Shown: piece by piece, positions 17,620-25,887 of the stretch | Layout of the letters: the number at the start of each line of letters is the position of its first letter | Numbering within the stretch: position 1 is the stretch's first letter | NCBI RefSeq assembly: GCF_003846445.2 | Contig: NZ_CP030139.2 | Coordinates: 124,001-188,000, forward strand | Direction of reading: 5' to 3' | DNA: 64,000 bases | Source: Synechococcus elongatus PCC 11801 | Lineage (GTDB): Bacteria > Cyanobacteriota > Cyanobacteriia > Synechococcales > Synechococcaceae | Made by a program: the position numbers and the translations under genes | Notes under the pieces: model-generated | What the model saw: only the letters and a program-made list of their open reading frames with translations | The model's database searches: none | Told to the model about the DNA's origin: nothing

Positions 17620-18172
17620 TAGCCGCTGCCTCGACCGTGGTGATCAGTGCCAATTCAATGCGATCGCTGGCCGATTGCTGAATTTCAGCACGAATATTGG
17701 GGCCAAAAAAGCGACTGATCCGCTCCTGTTTCGACTGCCACGTCTCCAGGGGAACGGCAGGTGAGGCAAAGTCGAGCACAAGGGTATAGGCACCATTGCG
17801 GTCTTCCTCACGCAGGGCCACCAACTCGGGTCGCTCATCATCACTGGGGCTGAGGCCGAGTTTTTCGAGGGCAACATCAAGGTGCGCTTCTTGGCCGTAG
17901 CGGAAGCGGGTGACATCGCGACGCACTTGTTGTTGAGTGGGAGTTGCTTGGGTTTTGCGCAGCTCTAGCACCACCGATGACGCTTTGGCGAGGGGCACCG
18001 GTTTCAGTTCAGCAGACTTGAGGGCAAGGCCGCCTAAGAGCAGCGGGATGCCGTAGAAGAAACCGGCCAAGTTGAGTGTGGCGTTATCCGTGATGAAGTA
18101 GGCGTAGAAGCCGACCAAGGTCAGCACGGTGCCAACGACGGTCAAAAGATTGCCAAGGGGAAAACCGAGCAT
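17612..18172 (-). CDS. DUF2854 membrane protein
   Basis: A 186-residue protein. Two N-terminal membrane segments ([20 protein letters not shown] and [20 protein letters not shown]) are followed by a soluble domain with acidic and basic patches, as in the DUF2854 family found in cyanobacteria and plants. Function unknown. It ends 8 bp inside argB. Start ATG 18172. Confidence 0.85.
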   Translation of the reverse strand: MLGFPLGNLLTVVGTVLTLVGFYAYFITDNATLNLAGFFYGIPLLLGGLALKSAELKPVPLAKASSVVLELRKTQATPTQQQVRRDVTRFRYGQEAHLDVALEKLGLSPSDDERPELVALREEDRNGAYTLVLDFASPAVPLETWQSKQERISRFFGPNIRAEIQQSASDRIELALITTVEAAANV

Positions 18173-18274
18173 GCGCGTCTAGGCAGACAAGACTCTTCCA
18201 ATCCTAAGATGTTGGCGATCGCTCCTCCAGGTTTCCGGCAGCGGTCAAGATAGAACGAGTGCTTTACTGCTGAA

Positions 18275-18478
18275 ATGACTGACGACTCGCGATCGCCCGC
18301 CGACCAAATTCGCCAACGCCTGACGCTGCTGCGTGAACAGCGCCAAGTGCTGGTGACCCTGCAAAGGCAGAACCTTGGGGAACTACAACTTGATGTCGAA
18401 CAGGCTTTAGTCGAGCTAGATGACCTGTTGCAAGAGGGTGATCGCCTCTTTCCACCCGCTGTTCCCGCAGAGTCCTGA
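18275..18478 (+). CDS. Small coiled-coil protein
   Basis: A 67-residue acidic and glutamine-rich protein. Almost the whole length is a predicted amphipathic helix (IRQRLTLLREQRQVLVTLQR, LDVEQALVELDDLLQEGDRL) with leucines at heptad-like spacing. No known domain. It is divergent from DUF2854 across a 102-bp promoter region. No convincing ribosome site is visible. Confidence 0.55.
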   Translation: MTDDSRSPADQIRQRLTLLREQRQVLVTLQRQNLGELQLDVEQALVELDDLLQEGDRLFPPAVPAES

Positions 18479-18512
18479 TTGCTCCCGCTTGCTCCTCGGT
18501 TCCAAGTGGTGC

Positions 18513-20084
18513 TCAGATCGGCGCTGCATTGACTGGGTTAGCCGATTGACTGGAGCTGCCCAGACCGCGATCGCAATAGAGACGGACGATTTGATCGGTC
18601 ACCGCTTCAATGCTAAGACCATCGGTCAGCACTTCCACAGCGTCATCGGCTTTGCGCAACGGCGCGATCGCCCGTTCACTATCCTGACGATCGCGATCGC
18701 GAATTTCGGCTTCGAGCTGTGCCAAATCAACGGTCAGCCCTTGCGCTTCGAGATCGCGGGCGCGCCGCCGGGCCCGTTCGGTGCTGGTCGCTGTCAGGAA
18801 AATTTTTAGTTCGGCGTCGGGAAAGACATGGGTGCCAATATCCCGCCCTTCTGCAACTAGACCGCCACGCTGACCGAGCTGTCGTTGTTGCTCAACTAAA
18901 AACTGACGGACGACGGGCAGCGCTGCGATCGCGGAAACCTGCGCGGTGACCGTTGGCGTACGAATCGCGGCCGTGACATCGTTGCCCTGAATGATCACCT
19001 GCAGTTGTTCACTGCCATCCGCTGCAGGCTGCGATTGCAGCTGCAGATCCGCTTGGGCTAGCAGTTCAGTCAAAGCGATCGGATCTTGAGGATCGATGCC
19101 CTGTTGTTGCACCAGCCAGGTCACGGCTCGATACATCGCGCCCGTGTCGAGGTAGAGCAGCCCCAGTTGCTGCGCAATGCGCTTGGTGACTGTCGACTTC
19201 CCAGCACCAGCGGGGCCATCAATGGCAATGATCGGTCGTCGCCCTTGCAAGGTCAGGTTATCGATCAAACGAGCAGTTCCTAAACGTGCCGCGATCGCCA
19301 GCAAAGCGCGATCGGGGATTGGGGTCAAGGGTTGGAGCGTGTCGGCATCGACGCAGTCGCAATATTCCAGTTGCACCGCTGGTGTTGTGGCTAGCACAGC
19401 CTTGGCGGCAGCAATCAGCGCTTGGCGATCACGACTGCCGGCCTGAAAGCGATCGGCGGCCGCTTGCAGGGCGCGATAGAGAACAGCGGCTTGGCTGCGC
19501 TCTTCAGGTGAGAGATAGCGGTTGCGAGAGCTAAGTGCTAGGCCATCGGGCTCTCGCACCGTTGGGCAGGGAACGATGTGGACTGGCAAGTTCAAATCTT
19601 CGACCAGCCGCTGAATGATGCGCAGTTGCTGAGCATCCTTTTCGCCAAAGTAGGCGCGCTGCGGCTGCACCAACTGCAGCAGTTTGAGCACAATCGTTGC
19701 CACGCCCTGAAAATGACCAGGCCGTTGTGGGCCGCAGAGATGCTGCATCAGGTCAGCCGGTGGCTGGACTGTGGTGCTGCGATCGCTGGGGCGGGAATAG
19801 ATGGCACTTGTCGTTGGACAGAAGACCGCATCGACGCCTGCTGCCGCACAGAGTTCAAGGTCTGCGGTCAGGGTTTGAGGATAGCGACTGAAGTCTTCCT
19901 GGGGGCCAAACTGGCGGGGATTGACGAAAATACTGACGATCACAATGTCATCTTGCTGCCGCGATCGCTCGATCAGGCTGCGGTGACCCGCATGCAAAGC
20001 CCCCATGGTTGGCACCAAGCCAACGGTGCCCGTGACGGCCTGACGATAGACTCGCAGTGCTTCCGGGCTAATTAATTGACGCAT
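18513..20084 (-). CDS. panC/cmk: Bifunctional pantothenate synthetase / cytidylate kinase
   Basis: A 523-residue fusion typical of cyanobacteria. Residues 1 to about 280 are pantoate-beta-alanine ligase (VPTMGALHAGHRSLIERS with the HxGH nucleotide motif, and the pantoate/KMSKS-like region LALSSRNRYLS). Residues about 285-523 are CMP kinase (P-loop IDGPAGAGKSTVTK, then GRDIGTHVFPDAELKIFLTA). It thus joins coenzyme A synthesis with pyrimidine nucleotide salvage. I start at ATG 20084 (MRQLISPEALRV); an 18-residue extension to 20138 is not family-like. It is followed on the minus strand by no close gene. Confidence 0.94.
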   Translation of the reverse strand: MRQLISPEALRVYRQAVTGTVGLVPTMGALHAGHRSLIERSRQQDDIVIVSIFVNPRQFGPQEDFSRYPQTLTADLELCAAAGVDAVFCPTTSAIYSRPSDRSTTVQPPADLMQHLCGPQRPGHFQGVATIVLKLLQLVQPQRAYFGEKDAQQLRIIQRLVEDLNLPVHIVPCPTVREPDGLALSSRNRYLSPEERSQAAVLYRALQAAADRFQAGSRDRQALIAAAKAVLATTPAVQLEYCDCVDADTLQPLTPIPDRALLAIAARLGTARLIDNLTLQGRRPIIAIDGPAGAGKSTVTKRIAQQLGLLYLDTGAMYRAVTWLVQQQGIDPQDPIALTELLAQADLQLQSQPAADGSEQLQVIIQGNDVTAAIRTPTVTAQVSAIAALPVVRQFLVEQQRQLGQRGGLVAEGRDIGTHVFPDAELKIFLTATSTERARRRARDLEAQGLTVDLAQLEAEIRDRDRQDSERAIAPLRKADDAVEVLTDGLSIEAVTDQIVRLYCDRGLGSSSQSANPVNAAPI

Positions 20085-20164
20085 CTTCGCCAGCTCTGAA
20101 TCAAAAGGGTGGCAGAACTCCCTTGGGCATCCTGCCACGCAGTGTGGAGCAAAGGTGAATCGCG

Positions 20165-21172
20165 CTAGCGCTGGGCGGTTTGTCTGACGCTATCCAAGAC
20201 GTCAATTCGCACTTGACCAACACCGCTGGCTCGCAGGCCAATCACCTCAGCAGCGCCCTTGGAGAGGTCAATTAGGCGGTTGCCATGGAAGGGCCCACGA
20301 TCATTGATGCGAACAACGACATTAGAGCCACTCCGCAGGTTCGTGACTCGCACCAGTGTTCCAAACGGTAAAGTGCGATGGGCTGCCGTCAGTGTGTACT
20401 GATTGAAGACTTCGCCATTGGCCGTACGACGACCATGAAATCCGGGGCCATACCAAGAGGCCATGCCCACGGTGCTACTGACAACCTGTTGCAGAGCGGC
20501 GGCAATCTCTCCACCCACTAGGTCGGGCAGGGCATTGAGGGCACTGGCTCCCAGCGCTTGGCGCAGACGATTGGCCGCAATCAGCGTGGCTTGGCGGGGA
20601 GTGCGAGCACCTCGGACGATGACAGAGGGATCGACTTTGAGTAAGTCGCGATCGCCACTGGTGATCACCGGTGCTGCTTGTCGTTCGTCCCAGCGAACTT
20701 GGATGGCGTCACCTTGGAGGCCAGATTGACTGAGTTGATTGATAATCGCAGCGATGCTGGTGGCCCGCCAGAGCGGATCTTGTTTGGCGTTGAGGGGATC
20801 AACCGCTTGGTCAGGGGTTGGCAGCTTGCTGTCTGAAGCGGCAGCTGTCACAGCAGAACGCTGCGGCGCCACAAAGGTGAGAATGGGCAGATTTTTGACG
20901 TAGAGTGTGGCCGCAGAACGACCTTGATATTGATGGGGTTGCACCTTGGCAACCACGTCGTCGGGGGGCGTTAGAACCCTTGACGCTTGAGAACTCCCAA
21001 CTTTGAGCGTCTCAGCATCAGCAGTCGCGTCAGGTTGGGGGGCTGCGATCGCAGGGGATACGGCAGTGGCAACGGAGGGCTGCTGGGTCTGCTCGGCGCG
21101 GCTGGCGGGAACCAGACTCAAGCTGGCGAGCAAGAGTGTCGAGGTCAGACCGCTAAGAGTTCTTTTCTGCAT
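20165..21172 (-). CDS. RlpA-like septal/peptidoglycan lytic protein
   Basis: A 335-residue exported protein. A signal peptide (LTSTLLLASLSLVPASRA) is followed by a low-complexity Ala/Pro/Gln region and a middle domain of unknown type. The C-terminal 90 residues are a double-psi beta-barrel RlpA domain with GMASWYGPGFHGRRTANGE, LPFGTLVRVTNL and VVRINDRGPF, including the conserved Asp of NDRGP. RlpA proteins cleave or bind denuded glycan strands. Start: ATG 21172 places the signal peptide at the N-terminus; the frame extends 52 residues further up but without family support. Confidence 0.88.
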   Translation of the reverse strand: MQKRTLSGLTSTLLLASLSLVPASRAEQTQQPSVATAVSPAIAAPQPDATADAETLKVGSSQASRVLTPPDDVVAKVQPHQYQGRSAATLYVKNLPILTFVAPQRSAVTAAASDSKLPTPDQAVDPLNAKQDPLWRATSIAAIINQLSQSGLQGDAIQVRWDERQAAPVITSGDRDLLKVDPSVIVRGARTPRQATLIAANRLRQALGASALNALPDLVGGEIAAALQQVVSSTVGMASWYGPGFHGRRTANGEVFNQYTLTAAHRTLPFGTLVRVTNLRSGSNVVVRINDRGPFHGNRLIDLSKGAAEVIGLRASGVGQVRIDVLDSVRQTAQR

Positions 21173-21788
21173 AACGGGCGAAATAAGCACACTCGATCGA
21201 GGGGTGAGCCTTTCCCAGCACCGGAGTGCAGCAAATGTCTTGCCAAAGGGGAGTGACCGACTCGTCGTAACAGCAGGAGCTTGGTGACTCTTCGAGAACA
21301 GGGTTTCGCTATCTGCAGCGATCGCCACGTTCTGGACAGTTCAGAAAGTACCAACTGTTAGGCGCTCGTTTCTACTCGTCCTAGGTAAACAACCCCCTCA
21401 CGTTACCACGGGTTTCCGAAGAGTTTTTCTCATAAAATTTACATTAATTAACTTGATTTTTGTCGATCCCCGATGAGCCCCGATGGGATCAGTGTTTTGG
21501 GGCTGTTCAAAAAAACCGTAAAATTTTCAAAAGTTTACGATTAAATTGACAAAAGCACTGACTTGTGGGGTATCTCGCTCGAGGTGGCATTTTGATGAGC
21601 AGCTTTGCCTGAGAAGCCTGTAAACCTTGATGGGGCCTTGAATGATGACTGCTTGGACAGCACCACGGGCGATCGCGGTATTCAGATCACCCTCGTAATC
21701 CACTCGCGATTGTTACCTCCTTGACTGGCAGCGATTGCGACAGATAACCGTAAATGAGTGAGCGCTCACCTTTTTCCAAATCTGAGTG
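21173..21788. other. Long 5' region of the RlpA gene, 616 bp
   Basis: No gene is visible. The segment 21400-21560 is A/T-rich and contains several inverted repeats: CGTAAA/TTTACG at about 21517-21543, AGCCCC/GGGGCT at about 21476-21506, and GGTAAC/GTTTACC around 21382-21405 (one-base bulge). A perfect 12-bp palindrome GTGAGCGCTCAC at 21759-21770 is followed by CTTTTT. The promoter and a structured leader of rlpA probably lie here; I could not match a known riboswitch. Confidence 0.45.
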
Positions 21789-23624
21789 TCAGTGATCGAT
21801 CGGTTTCAGATTTAAGGAACCAACAAGGCTGGTTGCAGATTGATAGTGAGCTAGGAGAGCAGTACTAAAAGTTTGGAGATCGCCGCGCTGTTGATTGAGG
21901 AGCGGCCAAATCGTTCCCAGTTCGCTGGTGAGCGTGAGGGGGCGATCGCCACTGAGGAGTGGGAGTAGCTCACTGGCCAGTTGTAATTCGGCAATCACCT
22001 GTGGCAGATCCTCTAGAGGGAGGCGATCGGCTAAGAGGACACCCACCCGCGGATCTTGCTGGAGCAACTGTGCCAGCAGACCCAAGACTGGGCGCTTGAG
22101 GGCGCCGGTTAAATCTTGCTGTCGCTGCAGGTGCTGTTGGTGGTGCTGGATAGTAGCGGTGATCAAATCTGCCCGTAGCTGGCGATCGCGCAGATGGGCG
22201 GCTAGTCGGATTTGAGACGCTTCGGGGCAGTGCTGGAGAAGAGCCGCGGCGATCGCTTCGAGATTCCAGCTCGGTCGTGAGCCGTTGGCATTGGCGAGGG
22301 GAAGGACGCACTCAGTGAAGTCGGCCAGTGCCGTTTGACGGTAGGCGACTGCTTCTCGAATTGCAATTTCCTTGGGGCGATCGCCCTGTTGCCAGTCGTA
22401 GGGCGGTTGCCATTCTGCCCAAGGCCGTAGGCGATCGGAATGGGTCATCCCCACCAGCAGTGGCAGGTCGGGACGACGCGATTGCAGATCCTGCAGACAG
22501 CGGCGATCGCTAGCTAGCGCCGGATCGGTGGCGGGGGTCAGCAGCACCACTGCATCAGCGGTCGTGGCGGCTGCGAGGACTTGCTCCCACAGATCCGATC
22601 GCCCAGCCTGCTCATAGCCCGGTGAATCGAGGAGTTGAAGGCGATCGCCGCTCTCCAGTTGCCAATCGTAGGTCTGAATCTCAGGTGTACTGGGCAGACA
22701 ATCAACGGTCGCTGTCTCTGTTTGAAACAGCGCATTGATTAAGCTGCTCTTGCCCGCACCGGTGCGACCGATCAATAGAAACCGTAACGGTGCGGACTCG
22801 ACGACTTGGGTGTCAGCTTGCCATTGCTGGACTTGGTCGAGCAGGCTGGCGGAGAGGGCTGACTCGGGTGCCGCGATCGCCGTAGGCAAAGGCTGGCCCC
22901 GATAGAGTTCTAGCGATCGCTGCCAGAGATTCTCGAGCGCTGCTTCGCGCATCTGTTGACCGAGGTTGGCAAACAGGGCTTGATTGGTGCGATCGCTCGC
23001 CTCGCGGGTGGCCTCCCGAGCGATCGCCCAAGCCGGATGCAGGAGCCACTGAGCTGCTTCCCAGACCTGTTGCGCTCGTTTCAGCCAGGGGGCTGCTTTC
23101 AGACTCCAGCGATAGGCCTGATAGGCCTGGGCAATCGTCAGGCGATCGAGCAGTGGCCCGTAGTTTTGCAGCCAGCGATCCAAGTCATCGACGGTGTCGC
23201 GCACCAATCGGTAGGCCTGCAGAACTTGGATATTAAGCAGGGGATACTCCACTTCTGGGTGGTAAATCCTGGCGACACCCTGCACCAGCTCTAGACAGCG
23301 CTGCCAAAACCCTGGCCAATCTTCCCAAAAGGGTCGGTCGGTGCGGCTGGCAGCCAAAACGCGCTGCAAGAGGTCTCGAGCTTGGGCATCTCGATCTGAC
23401 TCGAGGGGCAAGATTTCAGCAACGGGCGATCGCTCAACCGCTGTTGGTTGTGTCCAGCGGACCAAGAGCCAGCGCCAGCCCCAAAATCCAAGAAAAAAGC
23501 AAGGCCAGAGCCAAGTCAGATGCCAGTTGTGGAGTTGCCAGGCGGCAGCTCCCACGAGCCCTGTCAGAAGGAGGGCTGGGGGAATGGCTAGCACAGTCCA
23601 CTGCAGTGGCGTCAGACGCATCAT
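21789..23624 (-). CDS. Membrane-anchored Era/YcjX-like GTPase (second of a coupled pair)
   Basis: A 611-residue protein. Two hydrophobic segments lie near the N-terminus (WTVLAIPPALLLTGLVGAAA and WLWPCFFLGFWGWRWLL), then a helical region of about 230 residues. A GTPase domain follows: G1 LIGRTGAGKSSLINALF, G3 LLDSPGYEQ (DxPG), and a G4-like GMTHSDR instead of NKxD. The C-terminal 200 residues are helical and glutamine-rich. Start: ATG 23624 lies behind GGAGGA and overlaps the stop of the upstream GTPase gene by four bases. It is cyanobacterial and membrane-linked; its function is unknown. Confidence 0.82.
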   Translation of the reverse strand: MMRLTPLQWTVLAIPPALLLTGLVGAAAWQLHNWHLTWLWPCFFLGFWGWRWLLVRWTQPTAVERSPVAEILPLESDRDAQARDLLQRVLAASRTDRPFWEDWPGFWQRCLELVQGVARIYHPEVEYPLLNIQVLQAYRLVRDTVDDLDRWLQNYGPLLDRLTIAQAYQAYRWSLKAAPWLKRAQQVWEAAQWLLHPAWAIAREATREASDRTNQALFANLGQQMREAALENLWQRSLELYRGQPLPTAIAAPESALSASLLDQVQQWQADTQVVESAPLRFLLIGRTGAGKSSLINALFQTETATVDCLPSTPEIQTYDWQLESGDRLQLLDSPGYEQAGRSDLWEQVLAAATTADAVVLLTPATDPALASDRRCLQDLQSRRPDLPLLVGMTHSDRLRPWAEWQPPYDWQQGDRPKEIAIREAVAYRQTALADFTECVLPLANANGSRPSWNLEAIAAALLQHCPEASQIRLAAHLRDRQLRADLITATIQHHQQHLQRQQDLTGALKRPVLGLLAQLLQQDPRVGVLLADRLPLEDLPQVIAELQLASELLPLLSGDRPLTLTSELGTIWPLLNQQRGDLQTFSTALLAHYQSATSLVGSLNLKPIDH

Positions 23625-24997
23625 GGTGATTCCTCCTCTCCGTCGGCTGGGGGCCAATGGGCGCGGTAGCGGGCGAAGCTGTGCTGCAACAGTTGACGAA
23701 TGCGATCGCGATCGGGAATTTTGCCCTGCCAGCCTTCTGCAAAGTAAAAGGTGGCTGCCTCACCTAAGGCCCAGGTGTAGGCACCTGCCCAAGCAGCTGA
23801 CACAGCACTGCCAAAGCCGGGAATGAATTTCAGCAGTTCTCGCCCCGCTAGCTGTGCCAAGAAGCCTCCGCCAATACTGGCAATGAGGGCACTGGCCTGA
23901 GCCCAGTTGAGGGTTTGGCCGTAGACACGACCGATGGCCACGACCATCAATGTCTGGAGTGCTGTCAGCAGCGGCATTGCTGCAAATGGGAGGGGTGTGG
24001 CAGCAATTCCCGCCGCTGCGAGGCTAAAAGAGAGTTGATAGCGATGACTGACGCTGCGATAGAGCTGCTCTAGGGCTTGGGCCACTTCGCCCGAGACGAG
24101 CTGTTGCAAGGCATGAGCCTCGGCTTGGGGCAAAAGTTCACTCAGGGCTTCAATTAGGCGATCGCGCCCCTCAAACTGGCAATGGAAGGGATCTTCGGGT
24201 CGCGTGAAATCAATATCGACTACGCGATCGCAGCAACTGGCAAAGGTCTGGCGGTGAGACGCGATCGCCCGTTGCAGATCGACGAGTTGTTCCAATGCGC
24301 CTGGACTGGGGTGATCTACTTGCTCCGGCGGATACAACTCATGGCGGCAGGTCAGCACCAAGAGCGCCGGCACCGTTGGAAAGCGTTGTCGTAGGCTGTG
24401 GGCAAGTTGCAAGACCTCATCAACCGCAAAATCGCTGACCTTGACCGTCCAAACTAAGAGACGGGGGCGATGACTTTCACGGTCTAATTGCTGGCTGAGT
24501 TCCGTGAGGACTGCTGCGGGTTCCGACCCTGCTTCGCCCAGCCCCACGGTGTCAATAAAAGTCAGCAGCGGAAGGAGTTCAGAGGGATAGTCGTAGCGCT
24601 GGGTGTGCTGCGTATGAGGCTGGAAGCCCTGACCGACGATGTCAGATGAAGCTCCTGTTAATCCCCGAATGATCGAACTTTTTCCGGCTTGGGTTTTGCC
24701 AATCAGAATAATTTCGGTGGGTGCGAGCTGTTGCTGTACCGATTCCAGTAGTTGTGTTGCGCGCGCCCGATCGAGGCCAAACCACTGTCGCCAAGTTTCC
24801 AGCGCTTTTTGCCATATCGGTTCTGGGGAAGCTGTCGCTGGATGAGACTCAAGGGAGGGATCTGTCACTGCGATCGCCAACCAAAACGCGAGTGTTTCCA
24901 CGCTAGCGATCGCCCCCAACCGCGACAAGCGACTGAGAGATAGGGATCTCCGGCCTTGTGGCGGACGGGTGAATGCCAGCGGATCTGTGAGCGCCAA
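23621..24997 (-). CDS. DUF697-type membrane GTPase (first of a coupled pair)
   Basis: A protein of up to 458 residues. The GTPase domain has G1 LIGKTQAGKSSIIRG (residues about 97-111), G3 FIDTVGLGE and a degenerate G4 (VLTCRHELY). The C-terminal third has hydrophobic helices as in YcjF/DUF697 proteins (AAAGIAATPLPFAAMPLLTA, then ASIGGGFLAQLAGRELLKFI and a final GAYTWALGEAATFY). The start is uncertain: the frame opens at TTG 24997, with GTG 24901 an alternative and no ATG. The neighbouring GTPase starts inside its stop codon, so the two are probably made in equal amounts and act as partners. Confidence 0.82.
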   Translation of the reverse strand: MALTDPLAFTRPPQGRRSLSLSRLSRLGAIASVETLAFWLAIAVTDPSLESHPATASPEPIWQKALETWRQWFGLDRARATQLLESVQQQLAPTEIILIGKTQAGKSSIIRGLTGASSDIVGQGFQPHTQHTQRYDYPSELLPLLTFIDTVGLGEAGSEPAAVLTELSQQLDRESHRPRLLVWTVKVSDFAVDEVLQLAHSLRQRFPTVPALLVLTCRHELYPPEQVDHPSPGALEQLVDLQRAIASHRQTFASCCDRVVDIDFTRPEDPFHCQFEGRDRLIEALSELLPQAEAHALQQLVSGEVAQALEQLYRSVSHRYQLSFSLAAAGIAATPLPFAAMPLLTALQTLMVVAIGRVYGQTLNWAQASALIASIGGGFLAQLAGRELLKFIPGFGSAVSAAWAGAYTWALGEAATFYFAEGWQGKIPDRDRIRQLLQHSFARYRAHWPPADGEEESP

Positions 24998-25134
24998 GGG
25001 TAATTGTTATCGCCAATCCTGCGGCAGAGGAGACCAAAACAGGCTCACATCCAGACTCTGGAGCAGTGAACGAGGCCCGCCATCCTTCAAAATCAGCGCA
25101 GGACCTTTCGCTGAATCCTGCCTACACTGCGGCC

Positions 25135-25737
25135 ATGACCTACAGCACCGCTGACTTAATCGAGATTTTGGCGCGTGAACGACAGGCCTGTTTACGGGGC
25201 GATCGCTTGGATTTACTCACCCCCCCGACCGGCCATCCGGTCTTCGATCGCTTCTTTCAAACCGAAGGTTTGCAGAAATATGCTGCTTTTGCGGGCTTCC
25301 GCAGTCGGGTACAGGACTATCAGCAACAACATCAAATTTCGGGTCTAGTCTGGCAGCAGTTCCGTACCGAGGGAGCCTTCTTGCTGTTTCCTGAGGTGCA
25401 TCCTGATTTGCTGGCTTTGGAAAACGATCGCCAGCAATTGCAGGCGGCCTTACCGTCGGTGTTGGCCTTTTGGGAGCAAGTCAGTCGGGGCTTGGACTGC
25501 TTCTTAGCGGTCGATCGCCGTCGCGCCTTCGAACCGATTCAACCTGAGGCGATCGCGCTGATTGTGTCCCGGAGTGAATGGGCCACCCTTCGACAAGAGC
25601 CGCGATCGGGCGGTCAAGAGTGGATTTTGCAGCTTAGCTGGGGTGATCCGGCTGAGGCGCACACCTGGCGGCAATGGCCTGCATCGGGCAGCGAGTATCT
25701 CCATGCGGTGCCCTCAGGGCAAACGCCGATCGCTTAG
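25135..25737 (+). CDS. Hypothetical cyanobacterial protein
   Basis: A 200-residue soluble protein without a recognised domain. It is tryptophan-, glutamine- and aromatic-rich and has a mixed alpha/beta pattern (DLIEILARERQACLRGDRLD, FLLFPEVHPDLLALENDRQQ, QEWILQLSWGDPAEAHTWRQ). I start at ATG 25135 (MTYSTADLIEILA); the frame extends 23 residues up to 25066. It is divergent from the GTPase pair. Confidence 0.65.
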   Translation: MTYSTADLIEILARERQACLRGDRLDLLTPPTGHPVFDRFFQTEGLQKYAAFAGFRSRVQDYQQQHQISGLVWQQFRTEGAFLLFPEVHPDLLALENDRQQLQAALPSVLAFWEQVSRGLDCFLAVDRRRAFEPIQPEAIALIVSRSEWATLRQEPRSGGQEWILQLSWGDPAEAHTWRQWPASGSEYLHAVPSGQTPIA

Positions 25738-25803
25738 TGGACTGGAGCAAGCACCAGAATGCATGACTATGACAGCGCAGATTGTTCTGACTTCTCGCCA
25801 CTG

Positions 25804-25851
25804 TTGCTCATGTCTCAAGCCTCAATAACTTGAGTATTGAGACATGAGCAA
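25804..25851. repeat. Perfect 15-bp inverted repeat with competing inner stem
   Basis: TTGCTCATGTCTCAA (25804-25818) and its exact reverse complement (25837-25851) flank an 18-base centre. The centre and right arm also allow a second pairing CTCAATA (25821-25827) / TATTGAG (25835-25841). It lies between the ends of two convergent genes. There is no T-run, so it is either a bidirectional terminator of unusual form or a mobile palindrome. Confidence 0.8.
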
Positions 25852-25887
25852 TCGCTCATCGATCGCCATTCTCAAAGATGACTTGCC

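Noticed and set aside
21426-21445. Possible HLR1 box (TTTACATTAA followed by TTAACTT)
   Set aside because: Only the first half matches the consensus; the second half fails.
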